Notes under the pieces: model-generated
Seen by the model: only the letters and a program-made list of their open reading frames with translations
Database searches by the model: none
Told to the model about the DNA's origin: nothing
Position numbers and translations under genes: made by a program
From: Fimenecus sp964540535
GTDB taxonomy: Bacteria; Bacillota; Clostridia; Oscillospirales; Acutalibacteraceae
Assembly (NCBI GenBank): GCA_964540535.1
Contig: CAZIMO010000005.1
Coordinates: 131,192-195,191 of the forward strand
Direction: 5' to 3'
Length of the DNA: 64,000 bases
Shown here: piece by piece, positions 9,267 through 17,557 of the stretch
Position numbering within the stretch: the first letter of the stretch is position 1
How the letters are laid out: each line of letters starts with the position of its first letter

Positions 9267-9986
9267 ATGAAAAGATATATCAACAGAAAAAATCGCAAAA
9301 AAAGCTTTGTGTTTCCGTTAATAGCGCTGTTTTCGCTAAGTCTTTGTTCAGTTCTCGCTCTTATTTTAGTGGGCGGTGATGAAACGATTTATTATTTAAG
9401 TCAGCTTAACTTTGTACCCGATGAAAAAGTGGTCTGTATTGATCCGGGTCACGGCGGTTCAAGCTCCGGCGCTGCAAGCGGAAAGCGAATGGAAAAAGAC
9501 GATACTTTGAGATTATCGCTTTTAGTGCGCAATCTTTTAGAAGAGCGTGGATATACTGTTGTTATGACCCGTGATACTGACAGCGATGTTTCTCTTGAAG
9601 AACGGTGCAAAATCGCAAACAAAGCCAGAGCGTCGCTGTTTGTTTCTATTCACAGAAACAGCAGTACATCGCCCGACGCTGTCGGAATGGAAATGTGGAT
9701 TCATTCTACAAAGCCCACTGACGATACATTGCTTGCGCAGAATATACTTGATAATCTTGAGGTGGCAGGCATTTCACGCAACCGCGGTATTCATTCGGGA
9801 TACCGTGACGGTGCAGATTTGAATTATTACATAAACCGCAATACTAAAATGCCCTCGTGCCTTGCAGAAATCGGCTTTGTTTCAAGCACTGCCGACAATA
9901 AAGATTTTGACGAAAAGCTTAATGAATATGCCGCGGCTATTGCAGACGGAATTGAAATTACGCTTCTTGAAATGAACGGAGAATAA
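9267..9986 (+). CDS. N-acetylmuramoyl-L-alanine amidase (Amidase_3, CwlD/AmiC type)
   Basis: Zn-dependent cleavage of the amide bond between MurNAc and L-Ala in peptidoglycan. The 239 residues contain a basic N-terminus, one signal-anchor segment (about 14-35), and the Amidase_3 domain. Zn ligands are seen in CIDPGHGG (His), in the following MEKDD (Glu) and in FVSIHRN (His), and the catalytic Glu in CLAEIGFVSS. The length is that of CwlD-type single-domain amidases without cell-wall-binding repeats. It starts 5 bp after thyX and is probably cotranscribed. Confidence 0.88.
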   Translation: MKRYINRKNRKKSFVFPLIALFSLSLCSVLALILVGGDETIYYLSQLNFVPDEKVVCIDPGHGGSSSGAASGKRMEKDDTLRLSLLVRNLLEERGYTVVMTRDTDSDVSLEERCKIANKARASLFVSIHRNSSTSPDAVGMEMWIHSTKPTDDTLLAQNILDNLEVAGISRNRGIHSGYRDGADLNYYINRNTKMPSCLAEIGFVSSTADNKDFDEKLNEYAAAIADGIEITLLEMNGE

Positions 9987-9989
9987 AAA

Positions 9990-11621
9990 ATGAAGATTTT
10001 CAAAGCATCTGATTACGATGTAAAAACAAATGAATACTGCGAAAAAGCTCTTGAAGAATTTTTAGCGTCTATTCCGCAGGATGATGAAGAAAAGGTCATT
10101 GAATTTGAAAAGGGCGAATATTTAATTGACGCTGAGAATTTGAAAAAGCAGATGCTTTACATAACCAACACCGTGGCGGATAAGGAGTTTTCAAAAAATG
10201 AAACGCCCCATTTGAATCGCGCTCCTTTGTGTTTTGAAAAGCTTAAAAATGTTACTGTTGAGGGTAACGGTGCCAAATTTATAATTCACGGAAAATCCAC
10301 AAATGCCGTAATTGCCGAGTGCGAAAATATAAAGCTTCAAAATCTTACAATCACTGCCGAAAATCCCGAAATGCACGAGTTTAAGGTTGTGGGCAAGAGT
10401 TCGTTCTTTGTCGATTTTGAAATAGACAAGCAGTCAAAATATGTAAAGGAAAACGGCAGATTTTATTTTGTGGGTCACGGCTATAAAAGAGCCTTTACAA
10501 ATAGGGCAATAAGCTCGTGGTGGAACGCTCATTTCCCTGCCGAGAAGCCTGAAATGTGTCAGCGCGGCAGACATCCGTTGAGAGATACATTTAAAATAAA
10601 AGAAATCGGAGACCGTAAAATCCGCTCGTATTGCCTTTCAGCTTCAAAATTCAATGTTGGCGATAAATATTATGTATTTGATGTCCGCCGTCAGTATGCA
10701 GGAATTTTCGTTCGTGACAGCAAAAATGTCACTCTTGAAAATGTGAAACAGCATTTTAATTATTCATTGGCGTTTGTGGCTCAAAACACAGAAAATATCA
10801 CAATAGATAAGGTCTGCTTTGCGCCCGAAAACGGCAGAGTAATGTGTTCTGTTGCAGATTTTTTACAGATTTGTATGTGCCGCGGCAAGGTTATTATAAA
10901 AGACAGCTATTTTGACGGTGCAGGCGATGATTGCCTTAATGTTCACGGCTTTCATTTTAAAATAGTTAAAAAAGATAACAATAAAATAACCGTGAGATTT
11001 ATGCATTCGCAGTCCCACGGCTTTAATCCCTTTAATTTGGGCGATGAAATCACATTTGTAAATGCAAAAACATTGCTTGGAAACGGTTCGGCAAGAGTTG
11101 AAAACTCTAAACTTATCAATGAATATGATATTGAGATTACGCTTGATAATGCAGCCGCCGCAACAGTAGGAAAATTTGTTGAAAATGTTACTGCTTGCCC
11201 CGAAGTTACATTTGCAAATAATACCGTGACACGAATTATAACCCGCGGTCTTTTGCTCACTGTACGCGGAAAAACATTAGTCGAGAACAATCGCTTTAAA
11301 AGTACCACAATGAGCGGAATTTTGCTTTCTGACGATGCAAACAGCTGGTTTGAGAGCGGAGCTTGCTGTGATGTGACAATAAAGAATAATACATTTGATT
11401 GGTGCGGTGAAAACGGAATTTTAATTAAGCCCGAAAATCCTGTTCACGAATGTGCAGTTCACAAAAACATAAATATTATCGGAAATACATTCAAAAAATG
11501 TGAAAAATCCTGTTTTTATATAAAATCAACCGACAATGTTGTTATCAAGGATAATGTTGCAGAATGTGTACCCGATATTTTAGAAACAAAAAATGTCACA
11601 AATTTAAGCAAGGATTTTTAA
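9990..11621 (+). CDS. Right-handed beta-helix glycosidase, GH110-like (alpha-galactosidase type)
   Basis: 543 residues of repeating short beta-strand turns (NVTVEGNGAKF, NVTLENV, DVTIKNNTF and similar), the layout of a right-handed parallel beta-helix. The blocks GAGDDCLNVHG (about 310-320) and RGLLLTVRGKTLVENN, then ILLSDDANSWFESG, resemble GH110 alpha-1,3-galactosidases, which remove terminal alpha-galactose. No signal peptide is visible, so it probably acts in the cytosol on imported oligosaccharides. It starts 3 bp after the amidase gene, which may be positional only. Another beta-helix hydrolase family is possible. Confidence 0.7.
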   Translation: MKIFKASDYDVKTNEYCEKALEEFLASIPQDDEEKVIEFEKGEYLIDAENLKKQMLYITNTVADKEFSKNETPHLNRAPLCFEKLKNVTVEGNGAKFIIHGKSTNAVIAECENIKLQNLTITAENPEMHEFKVVGKSSFFVDFEIDKQSKYVKENGRFYFVGHGYKRAFTNRAISSWWNAHFPAEKPEMCQRGRHPLRDTFKIKEIGDRKIRSYCLSASKFNVGDKYYVFDVRRQYAGIFVRDSKNVTLENVKQHFNYSLAFVAQNTENITIDKVCFAPENGRVMCSVADFLQICMCRGKVIIKDSYFDGAGDDCLNVHGFHFKIVKKDNNKITVRFMHSQSHGFNPFNLGDEITFVNAKTLLGNGSARVENSKLINEYDIEITLDNAAAATVGKFVENVTACPEVTFANNTVTRIITRGLLLTVRGKTLVENNRFKSTTMSGILLSDDANSWFESGACCDVTIKNNTFDWCGENGILIKPENPVHECAVHKNINIIGNTFKKCEKSCFYIKSTDNVVIKDNVAECVPDILETKNVTNLSKDF

Positions 11622-11656
11622 TTTTGCCGTAAACATTAAAATTTCTCAAAAAACAC

Positions 11657-11685
11657 TTGACAATTAAGAGTTATTGATATATAAT
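11657..11685 (+). promoter_or_regulatory. Promoter of tRNA-Gln
   Basis: A perfect TTGACA (11657-11662), 17-bp spacer, TATAAT (11680-11685), with transcription expected about six bases before the mature tRNA 5' end. Confidence 0.75.
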
Positions 11686-11698
11686 TGCTTTTGCTCGA

Positions 11699-11772
11699 TG
11701 CGGAATTGTGTAATGGCAGCACGGCAGACTCTGACTCTGTTTGTCTGGGTTCAAATCCTAGTTCCGCAGCCA
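11699..11772 (+). tRNA. tRNA-Gln (anticodon CUG), CCA encoded
   Basis: The cloverleaf folds fully. Acceptor stem TGCGGAA pairs with TTCCGCA; the D arm has a GTG/CAC stem with GG in its loop. The anticodon stem GCAGA/TCTGT holds loop CTCTGAC with anticodon CTG at 11731-11733. The T arm is CTGGG/CCTAG with loop TTCAAAT. The discriminator base is G and CCA is encoded at 11770-11772. It reads CAG codons. Confidence 0.95.
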
Positions 11773-11812
11773 AGAAAAAATCCGTTCTCGTAAGAGGGCG
11801 GATTTTTTCTTG
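11772..11812 (+). terminator. Intrinsic terminator after tRNA-Gln
   Basis: A perfect 13-bp stem, AAGAAAAAATCCG (11772-11784) with its complement at 11799-11811. The 14-base loop can form an extra CTC/GAG pairing, and a T-rich 3' arm follows. The hairpin starts on the last base of CCA. Confidence 0.85.
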
Positions 11813-11915
11813 TACTATTCATTTTTCATCATTCATCAAAACGGATTTTTCAATGAATATTGAATAATTGATTTTACATTATATCTATGATATATTTTAC
11901 ATACGGTGTGAAAAT

Positions 11916-12217
11916 ATGAAAGATAATATGTTTATCGACAAATAAATAGGTTTTGCTGCGAGAATAGTAAAACTCAATCAATATTTAACTAAAAAAGAAA
12001 CAATTATTTCAAAACAAATTGTTCGTAGCGGTACAAGCATTGGCGCTAATATAAATGAGGCTAATTACGGTCAAAGCAAAGCTGATTTCATTTCTAAATT
12101 ACATACTAATTAAAAGAAACTGAATATTGGATTAAGTTACTGTATTTATCTGATTATTTTGATGATACAATTCATGGTTCTCTGCTATCAGAATGTTTAG
12201 AAATAAAGCGGATTTAA
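11916..12217 (+). pseudogene. Broken four-helix-bundle protein (S23/IVP-like)
   Basis: Translation gives recognisable pieces of the small four-helix-bundle family often found in 23S rRNA intervening sequences and near mobile DNA: FAARIVKLNQYLTKKE, IVRSGTSIGANINEA and, in another frame, KETEYWIKLLYLSDYF. It is broken by an in-frame TAA after residue 9 and by a frameshift near 12110, where a short stretch is missing. It follows the tRNA terminator by about 100 bp. The intact family is about 115-125 residues, so almost the whole gene is still present and the decay looks recent. Confidence 0.8.
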
Positions 12218-12251
12218 TTGCTTCAATAAATAAAGCAAAGGAGAATCGTTG

Positions 12252-12623
12252 ATGACATTCTATCACGGAAGTCAGATTGTAAAATTAACAGAGTTAAAGC
12301 CGGTAATATCTGAACATGGACAACCGTATGTTTATTTTTCAACCAATCCTTTAGTTGCTTTATTGTACTGTGTAAAACCTGTGCCTAAACCATTTAGCTG
12401 GTATCCGTATGGATTTGATTGCAATGGGAATGTTTTCTATTCAGAATATTTTTAAGACGCTTTTGAAAAAACATATAATGGCAAAACAGGATATTTATAT
12501 GAATGCGATGATTTGTCAAATGTTGAACAGCCAACACAAATAAACTGCGTATATACTTGCACAGAAATTGTTAAAGTTAAGTCCAGATTCGATTTCGTGT
12601 TCCCGACTGAATATAATGAATAA
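12252..12623 (+). pseudogene. Unrecognised gene interrupted by one stop codon
   Basis: A good SD (AAAGGAG at about 12238) precedes ATG 12252. The frame runs 67 codons, meets a TAA after FYSEYF, and then continues open in the same frame for a further 55 codons (DAFEKTYNGKTGYLYECDD and on) to TAA 12621-12623. A single base change would restore a ~123-residue protein. The start TFYHGSQ and the YFSTNPLVALLY segment are reminiscent of small ADP-ribosyltransferase-like or DUF3990-type proteins, but I cannot assign a family. Confidence 0.65.
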
Positions 12624-12669
12624 CTATTATACACGTACATAGCTTTCATGTCTGCGGAGGCATTTTAAC

Positions 12670-13161
12670 ATGGAAAAGTATTTTAAGATATTAAAAGAAA
12701 ACGGAGCTGACTTAGCCATAAAGATAGAGGCTGATACCATAGTGACGGCAGCCTGGACAGTCTATCGCTGCAAATACGGGTGCGATACTTATGGAAAGAG
12801 CCATTGCTGTCCGCCGAACTGCCCCACATGGAAAGAGACGCAGGAAATGATAAACTGCTTTCAATACGGGATTCTGTTTAGATGCCATGAAATGAGCATA
12901 GTGACGCCTCTTGCCGTAAAAGTAGCACGTGAGTTGTTTTTGGATGATTATTACAAAGTTATCGCTTTTGGTAGTGGACCATGCAAGAAATGTCAAAAAT
13001 GCAATCCGGATCACTGTAATTTCCCGGATAAAACCGTTCCGGCTATGGAAGCGTGTGGAATTGATGTTTTTGCAACGGTAAGGAACAACAATCTTGAAAT
13101 ACATACACTACGCGAAAAGGGCGAAATTCAGAATCATTTTGGACTTATAATGGTTGAATGA
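12670..13161 (+). CDS. DUF2284 cysteine-rich metal-binding protein
   Basis: 163 residues with the DUF2284 cysteine pattern: CKYGC, then SHCCPPNCPTW (residues about 35-60), and a second cluster GPCKKCQKCNPDHCNFP (about 105-121), followed by AMEACGIDVFATV. The spacing suggests metal or Fe-S binding; no enzymatic role is established. It has SD GGAGG and ATG 12670, and is the only intact gene in a patch of broken genes. Its codon use resembles the rest of the window less closely (more GC-rich codons in the first 100 bp), which fits acquisition, though this is an impression. Confidence 0.82.
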   Translation: MEKYFKILKENGADLAIKIEADTIVTAAWTVYRCKYGCDTYGKSHCCPPNCPTWKETQEMINCFQYGILFRCHEMSIVTPLAVKVARELFLDDYYKVIAFGSGPCKKCQKCNPDHCNFPDKTVPAMEACGIDVFATVRNNNLEIHTLREKGEIQNHFGLIMVE

Positions 13162-13646
13162 ATTTCTATTTCGCAGAATAAGCCCGCAAATCATTTTAGA
13201 GGCAAGAATCTAAATATATACTGATCTTGCGTTTAGAGACATCAGAAACACGAAAGCGAATTGGGAAAAAGTTAATAGAGTAACTGAAATAACGGATTTA
13301 TATTAGTATTTCAAAGAATACGAAAAATTAGGATTATTCAAAATAAAATCTTTAAGCAAAATGTCCAAACAAGAAATGACCTATGTTTTAAATGATTTGA
13401 AAGCAACAGTAAAAGAGCATAACCTGATAGATAATCCACAAAATCCAATGAGTATTTTTATAAAAAATAATTTTAATGAATTTTATAAAACTCATTTCTA
13501 TAATATGTTTTGATTGAGTTAAAGCATTCAAATGTTTCTTAAAAACATTTTATTTCACTTCCCTCTTCAGCAGAAATATTCACAATTATCGTAAGATAAT
13601 TATTTTATATTACTCAGCAATATTTATTAAACCCACGGAGGCTAAT
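13162..13646. other. Intergenic stretch with a gene remnant and an AT-rich hairpin
   Basis: Apart from the broken reading frame at 13223-13513, this stretch holds a short perfect hairpin AATTATC-GTAA-GATAATT (13584-13601) just upstream of the GH43 gene, and the GH43 SD (GGAGG). I see no further gene. Confidence 0.6.
13223..13513 (+). pseudogene. Unrecognised reading-frame remnant
   Basis: One frame of 97 codons is coherent in composition (DLAFRDIRNTKANWEKVN, then YFKEYEKLGLFKIKSL, ending FIKNNFNEFYKTHFYNMF and TGA) but contains an in-frame TAG at codon 28 and has no start codon. It looks like the C-terminal part of a helical, lysine-rich protein left after loss of the 5' part. No family was recognised. 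Confidence 0.5.
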
Positions 13647-14627
13647 ATGCAGTCTTATCCAAATCCTTTTATTCCCGAGCGTGCCGACCCTTATGTAACA
13701 AAGGGTAATGACGGCTTTTACTATTTCACGGCTTCATACCCTGCATATTTGAATGTTGACGCAGGCTATGACAGAATAATACTTCGCAAAAGCGACACTG
13801 TAATCGGCTTGGCAAATGCCGAGGAACACACAATTTGGTCTGCGCACACCGAGGGCATAATGTCAAAGCATATTTGGGCGCCTGAGCTTCATTTTGTCGG
13901 CGGAAAGTGGTATATTTTCTTTGCAGCAGGCGAGAAAGACGCTGTTTGGAATATCCGCCCCTTTGTACTTATGTGCGAGGGCAGTGACCCTGTAAATGAT
14001 AGATGGATTGAAATGGGTAAAATGCAGGCAACTGACAGCGATGAAACCTCATTCAGCACATTCTCGCTTGATATGACATACTTTGAGCATAAGAGCAAGC
14101 ATTATTTGATTTGGGCTGAAAAAATCGGCGATTCATCTCTGTTTATGGCAGAAATCAATCCTCAAGAGCCTTGGAAGCTGATTTCAAAGCCGATTTTGCT
14201 CACAAAGCCTGAATATGATTGGGAAATTATTCGGCACAGAGTAAACGAAGGTCCAAGCGTGCTGAAAACCGATGATAAAATATTTGTGTTCTTTTCAGCG
14301 TCGGGTACAGGCGCAGAGTATTGTATGGGTATGCTTTATGCCGATGCAAATTCAGATTTGATGGATATAAACAGTTGGAGAAAGTGCAGTGAGCCTGTGC
14401 TGCGAACCGAAGATTTAACTGATGAAGCAGGTCCCGGGCATAACAGCTTTGTTGTTGATGAAAACGGAGATTTACTGATTGTTTATCATGCAAGACCCCA
14501 TTCTCATTTTGAAGAAAAGTGCGGTACATACTGTACTGAACCTCTTTATGACCCCTGCCGTCACGCACGCATAAAATTTGTGCGGTTTGACGAAAAAGGT
14601 ATGCCGAATATGCTTGACAAAATTTGA
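13647..14627 (+). CDS. Glycoside hydrolase family 43 protein (arabinofuranosidase/xylosidase type)
   Basis: 326 residues forming a single five-bladed GH43 domain. The three expected carboxylates are seen: Asp14 in RADPYV (base), Asp142 in SLDMTYF (pKa modulator) and Glu201 in NEGPSVL (acid). Supporting motifs are HIWAPELHF and AGPGHNSFVV. No signal peptide, so it should act in the cytosol on short arabinose- or xylose-containing oligosaccharides. The exact substrate cannot be read. The ATG follows GGAGG. Its end overlaps the promoter for the riboswitch-controlled formate genes. Confidence 0.88.
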   Translation: MQSYPNPFIPERADPYVTKGNDGFYYFTASYPAYLNVDAGYDRIILRKSDTVIGLANAEEHTIWSAHTEGIMSKHIWAPELHFVGGKWYIFFAAGEKDAVWNIRPFVLMCEGSDPVNDRWIEMGKMQATDSDETSFSTFSLDMTYFEHKSKHYLIWAEKIGDSSLFMAEINPQEPWKLISKPILLTKPEYDWEIIRHRVNEGPSVLKTDDKIFVFFSASGTGAEYCMGMLYADANSDLMDINSWRKCSEPVLRTEDLTDEAGPGHNSFVVDENGDLLIVYHARPHSHFEEKCGTYCTEPLYDPCRHARIKFVRFDEKGMPNMLDKI

Positions 14628-14643
14628 CACAGTAGGGTATAAT
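14614..14643 (+). promoter_or_regulatory. Promoter of the formate transporter-fhs operon
   Basis: TTGACA (14614-14619), 18-bp spacer, TATAAT (14638-14643). The -35 lies inside the last codons of the GH43 gene. Transcription should begin just before the riboswitch P1 stem. Confidence 0.7.
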
Positions 14644-14659
14644 GAACTTACAAAATAAA

Positions 14660-14778
14660 GTTTACATAACTGACGGATTTCGCGGATTACCGCGGGGGAA
14701 TGTAAACTCAATAAAAGCCGACCGTCTGGGCAATTCTGTTTTGTTTACAAAGTGGGATTGCCCGATTTTGTTTTTTGG
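14660..14778 (+). promoter_or_regulatory. ZTP riboswitch (pfl motif) with intrinsic terminator
   Basis: P1 is GTTTACAT (14660-14667) with ATGTAAAC (14700-14707), enclosing AACTGACG and the GGGGGA-type segment. The diagnostic 3' element CCGTCTGGGCA is at 14722-14732. Its TGGGCAAT pairs with ATTGCCCG (14757-14764), followed by a T-rich tract, forming the terminator. In the known class, ZTP/ZMP binding stabilises a pseudoknot using the CCGNCUGGGC segment and prevents termination, turning on folate and one-carbon genes when 10-formyl-THF is short. The downstream formate transporter and fhs are classic targets. Confidence 0.87.
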
Positions 14779-14807
14779 AGCAATTCACAAAAGAGGAGGA
14801 AAAACAT

Positions 14808-15434
14808 ATGGTAAAACACCTAAAGGAATTCAGCTTTGCCGTGCTTGCAGGTATGGCTATAAGCATTGGCTGTGTGGTTTTTCTGTCAGTTGAAAATACG
14901 GTTGCAGGCTCAATTCTGTTCGCCGTAGGTCTTTTGACGGTTCTGGTTTTCAAGCTGAATCTTTTCACAGGCAAAGCACCCTATATGTGCAAAAATAAGC
15001 CTGCTTATTGGGGCTTTGTTGTACTTGTGTGGCTCGGCAATTTTGCGGGAACCGGAATTTCTGCGCTGCTTATCCGCTTTACAAGAGTTTACGGCAAAAT
15101 TATTGACCGCTGTACAACCGTAGCGCAAACAAAGGTTGACGACAATCTTTTAAGCCTTTTTGTTCTCGGTATTTTTTGCGGAATAATGATGTACATAGCG
15201 GTTGATACTTTTATTAACCACGGTCAAGAGAAGAATTTTTCTTCGTCAATCGTAGTTGTATTTTGCGTAAGTGTGTTTATTCTTGCAGGCTTTGAGCATA
15301 GCGTGGCAGATATGTTCTACTTTATGCTTTCACTGCCTGTTTCAAAGTGGATTTTGCCGCTTGCCGTAATTACCCTCGGTAATGTTGCGGGCGGAAATCT
15401 TTTTTGCTTTTTAACAAAAATCAAACGCGACTGA
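14808..15434 (+). CDS. Formate/nitrite transporter family protein (FNT, formate uptake)
   Basis: 208 residues with six membrane segments and FNT features: GMAISIGCVVF in the first helix, KLNLFTGKAP in the second half of repeat 1 and a VAGGNLF segment near the end. The start ATG 14808 is chosen over an upstream frame opening at 14775 because AGAGGAGG lies nine bases before it. Control by the ZTP riboswitch and the downstream fhs point to formate, not nitrite, as substrate. Confidence 0.9.
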   Translation: MVKHLKEFSFAVLAGMAISIGCVVFLSVENTVAGSILFAVGLLTVLVFKLNLFTGKAPYMCKNKPAYWGFVVLVWLGNFAGTGISALLIRFTRVYGKIIDRCTTVAQTKVDDNLLSLFVLGIFCGIMMYIAVDTFINHGQEKNFSSSIVVVFCVSVFILAGFEHSVADMFYFMLSLPVSKWILPLAVITLGNVAGGNLFCFLTKIKRD

Positions 15435-15472
15435 TAAACAATTTTTAAATATATTTTAGGAGGACTATACCT

Positions 15473-17143
15473 ATGCTTTCAGACATTCAAATCGCGCAGC
15501 AGACACCTTGCTTACCTATCACAGAAATCGCAAAAAAACTCAACATCGACGCTGATGACCTTGAGCTTTACGGCAAATACAAGGCAAAGCTCCCGCTTTC
15601 TCTCAACAAAAAATATGCTGACAGAGAAAACGGCAAGCTTATTCTTGTTACTGCTATCAACCCCACACCTGCAGGCGAGGGAAAAACCACTATCACAGTA
15701 GGTCTCGGCCAAGCGATGAACAAAATCGGCAAAAATGCTTGTATCGCACTTCGTGAGCCTTCAATGGGTCCTGTTTTCGGTGTTAAGGGCGGTGCCGCAG
15801 GCGGCGGATATGCGCAGGTTATTCCTATGGAAGACATCAATCTTCACTTCACAGGCGATATGCACGCTATTACTGCCGCTAACAATCTTCTTTGCGCTAT
15901 TATTGACAACCATATGCAGCAGGGCAATGAGCTTCGCATTGACCAGAGAAGAATTCTTTTCAAACGCTGTCTTGATATGAATGACCGTGCGCTTCGTAAT
16001 GTTATTGTAGGCCTTGGCGGTAAGGTCAACGGTGTTCCCCGTGAAGACGGTTTTATGATTACTGTTGCAAGTGAAATTATGGCTATTCTTTGCCTTGCAA
16101 CTGATATTGACGACCTTAAAGCAAGACTCGGCAGTATTCTTGTTGCTTACTCTCTTGACAACAAGCCCGTTTATGCGCGTGACCTTAACGCAGTCGGTTC
16201 AATGGCGGCTCTTCTTAAAGACGCTATCAAGCCCAACCTTGTTCAGACTCTTGAGCATACACCTGCAATTATGCACGGCGGACCTTTCGCTAACATTGCT
16301 CACGGCTGTAACTCTGTTACTGCTACAAAGCTTGCTTTAAAGCTTGCTGATTACTGCATTACAGAGGCAGGCTTCGGCGCTGACCTCGGTGCTGAAAAGT
16401 TCCTCGACATCAAGTGCCGTTATGCAGGTCTTAAACCCGACTGTATTGTTGTTGTTGCTACAATCCGCGCGCTCAAATACAACGGCGGTGTTGCCCGCGC
16501 TGACTTGCAGAATGAGAATGTTGACGCTCTTAAAGCAGGTATTGTAAACCTTAAAACTCATATTGAAAATATGAAAAAGTACAATGTTCCGGTAGTTGTT
16601 GCAATTAACAAATTCCATACAGATACAGACGCTGAAGTAGCTTATATCAAGGAATTCTGCGAAGAAATGAATGTTCCTGTATCTCTTGCAGAGGTATTTG
16701 CTAAAGGCGGCGAGGGCGGTATGGACTTGGCAGAAAAGGTTTGCGCAGTTATCGATGAAGGCAAAGCAGACTTTGCGCCGATTTATGATGAAAAGCTTTC
16801 AATTAAGGAAAAGCTTAATACAATTGCTAAAGAAATTTACCGTGCAGACGGCGTAATATTCACAGCAGCTGCTGAAAAGGCAATTAAAGATATTGAGGCT
16901 CTCGGTCAGGATAAGCTTCCTGTTTGTGTTGCTAAAACTCAGTATTCACTTTCTGACGACCCGACAAAACTCGGCAAGCCCGAAAACTTCACAATGACAG
17001 TACGTGAAGTTAAGCTCAGCGCAGGCGCAGGATTCATAGTTGCTCTCACAGGCGACATTATGACAATGCCCGGACTTCCCAAAGTTCCTGCCGCATACAA
17101 AATAGATGTGGATAGTGACGGCAAAATCGACGGACTCTTCTAA
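15473..17143 (+). CDS. fhs: Formate--tetrahydrofolate ligase
   Basis: ATP-dependent synthesis of 10-formyl-THF from formate and THF, feeding purine and methylene-THF synthesis. The full-length 556-residue product has the P-loop TPAGEGKTT (about 65-73), the GMFxGxKG-like PSMGPVFGVKGGAAGGG region and the C-terminal GFIVALTGDIMTMPGLP. It follows the FNT gene by 38 bp with SD AGGAGG, so both are under the same ZTP riboswitch. The codon use is strongly biased, as expected for a highly expressed gene. Confidence 0.97.
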   Translation: MLSDIQIAQQTPCLPITEIAKKLNIDADDLELYGKYKAKLPLSLNKKYADRENGKLILVTAINPTPAGEGKTTITVGLGQAMNKIGKNACIALREPSMGPVFGVKGGAAGGGYAQVIPMEDINLHFTGDMHAITAANNLLCAIIDNHMQQGNELRIDQRRILFKRCLDMNDRALRNVIVGLGGKVNGVPREDGFMITVASEIMAILCLATDIDDLKARLGSILVAYSLDNKPVYARDLNAVGSMAALLKDAIKPNLVQTLEHTPAIMHGGPFANIAHGCNSVTATKLALKLADYCITEAGFGADLGAEKFLDIKCRYAGLKPDCIVVVATIRALKYNGGVARADLQNENVDALKAGIVNLKTHIENMKKYNVPVVVAINKFHTDTDAEVAYIKEFCEEMNVPVSLAEVFAKGGEGGMDLAEKVCAVIDEGKADFAPIYDEKLSIKEKLNTIAKEIYRADGVIFTAAAEKAIKDIEALGQDKLPVCVAKTQYSLSDDPTKLGKPENFTMTVREVKLSAGAGFIVALTGDIMTMPGLPKVPAAYKIDVDSDGKIDGLF

Positions 17144-17321
17144 TTCTTTTTGACATATTTTCAGCAATACTGCGTTGTGCCATCTCGAAATATCAGCATA
17201 TTCCTTCGATGCCGCGCCTTGTCTTGCGAAAAGTCTGTTCAAAAATAAATATGTTTCGGCAAGATTGCATAACGAAAAAATAATTAAATTTTGATTTGTT
17301 TTCAATACAAACTAAATATTC
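17144..17321. other. Intergenic stretch, probable repeat-like remnant
   Basis: No gene. The segment 17160-17240 (around ACTGCGTTGTGCCATCTCG and GCCGCGCCTTGTCTTGC) is more GC-rich than its surroundings and looks like an intergenic repeat of the sort scattered in clostridial genomes. No second copy is present in this window, so this is a guess. Confidence 0.3.
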
Positions 17322-17357
17322 AAAATACTGCGTGTCTATCGGCTCGCAGTATTTTTT
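17322..17357 (+). terminator. Intrinsic terminator between fhs and alaS
   Basis: An 11-bp stem, AAAATACTGCG (17322-17332) with CGCAGTATTTT (17345-17355), ending in seven Ts. It lies 180 bp beyond the fhs stop. The A-rich 5' arm would let it also work on the minus strand. Confidence 0.75.
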
Positions 17358-17492
17358 TGCAGGGCGGTGTCGCGTGTATACGGTTAACACTTCTGCAAAT
17401 GAAATGAGCAGAAGCGATACTTTAGCTGGCAGGTAAGTATATCTTGCTCACGCCGTTAATTTACACTTGCGGTTAAATATTTCCTCTTTTTA

Positions 17493-17521
17493 TTGACATC
17501 TTTTTATTATAATTGTATAAT
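17493..17521 (+). promoter_or_regulatory. Promoter of alaS
   Basis: TTGACA (17493-17498), 17-bp spacer, TATAAT (17516-17521). The leader is only about 30 nt, so there is no room for a T-box upstream of alaS. Confidence 0.8.
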
Positions 17522-17557
17522 TTATAGGATAATTTTAATATAATAGGAGTAGTCTGT

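Noticed and set aside
17390..17414. CTTCTGC/GCAGAAG hairpin between fhs and alaS
   Set aside because: No T tract and no link to a gene start; probably an incidental inverted repeat.
17355..17430. Possible T-box leader for alaS (AGGGCGGTGTCGCG resembles AGGGTGGNACCGCG)
   Set aside because: The tRNA-acceptor-pairing TGGN is not preserved, no terminator follows, and the clear alaS promoter at 17493-17521 lies downstream of it.
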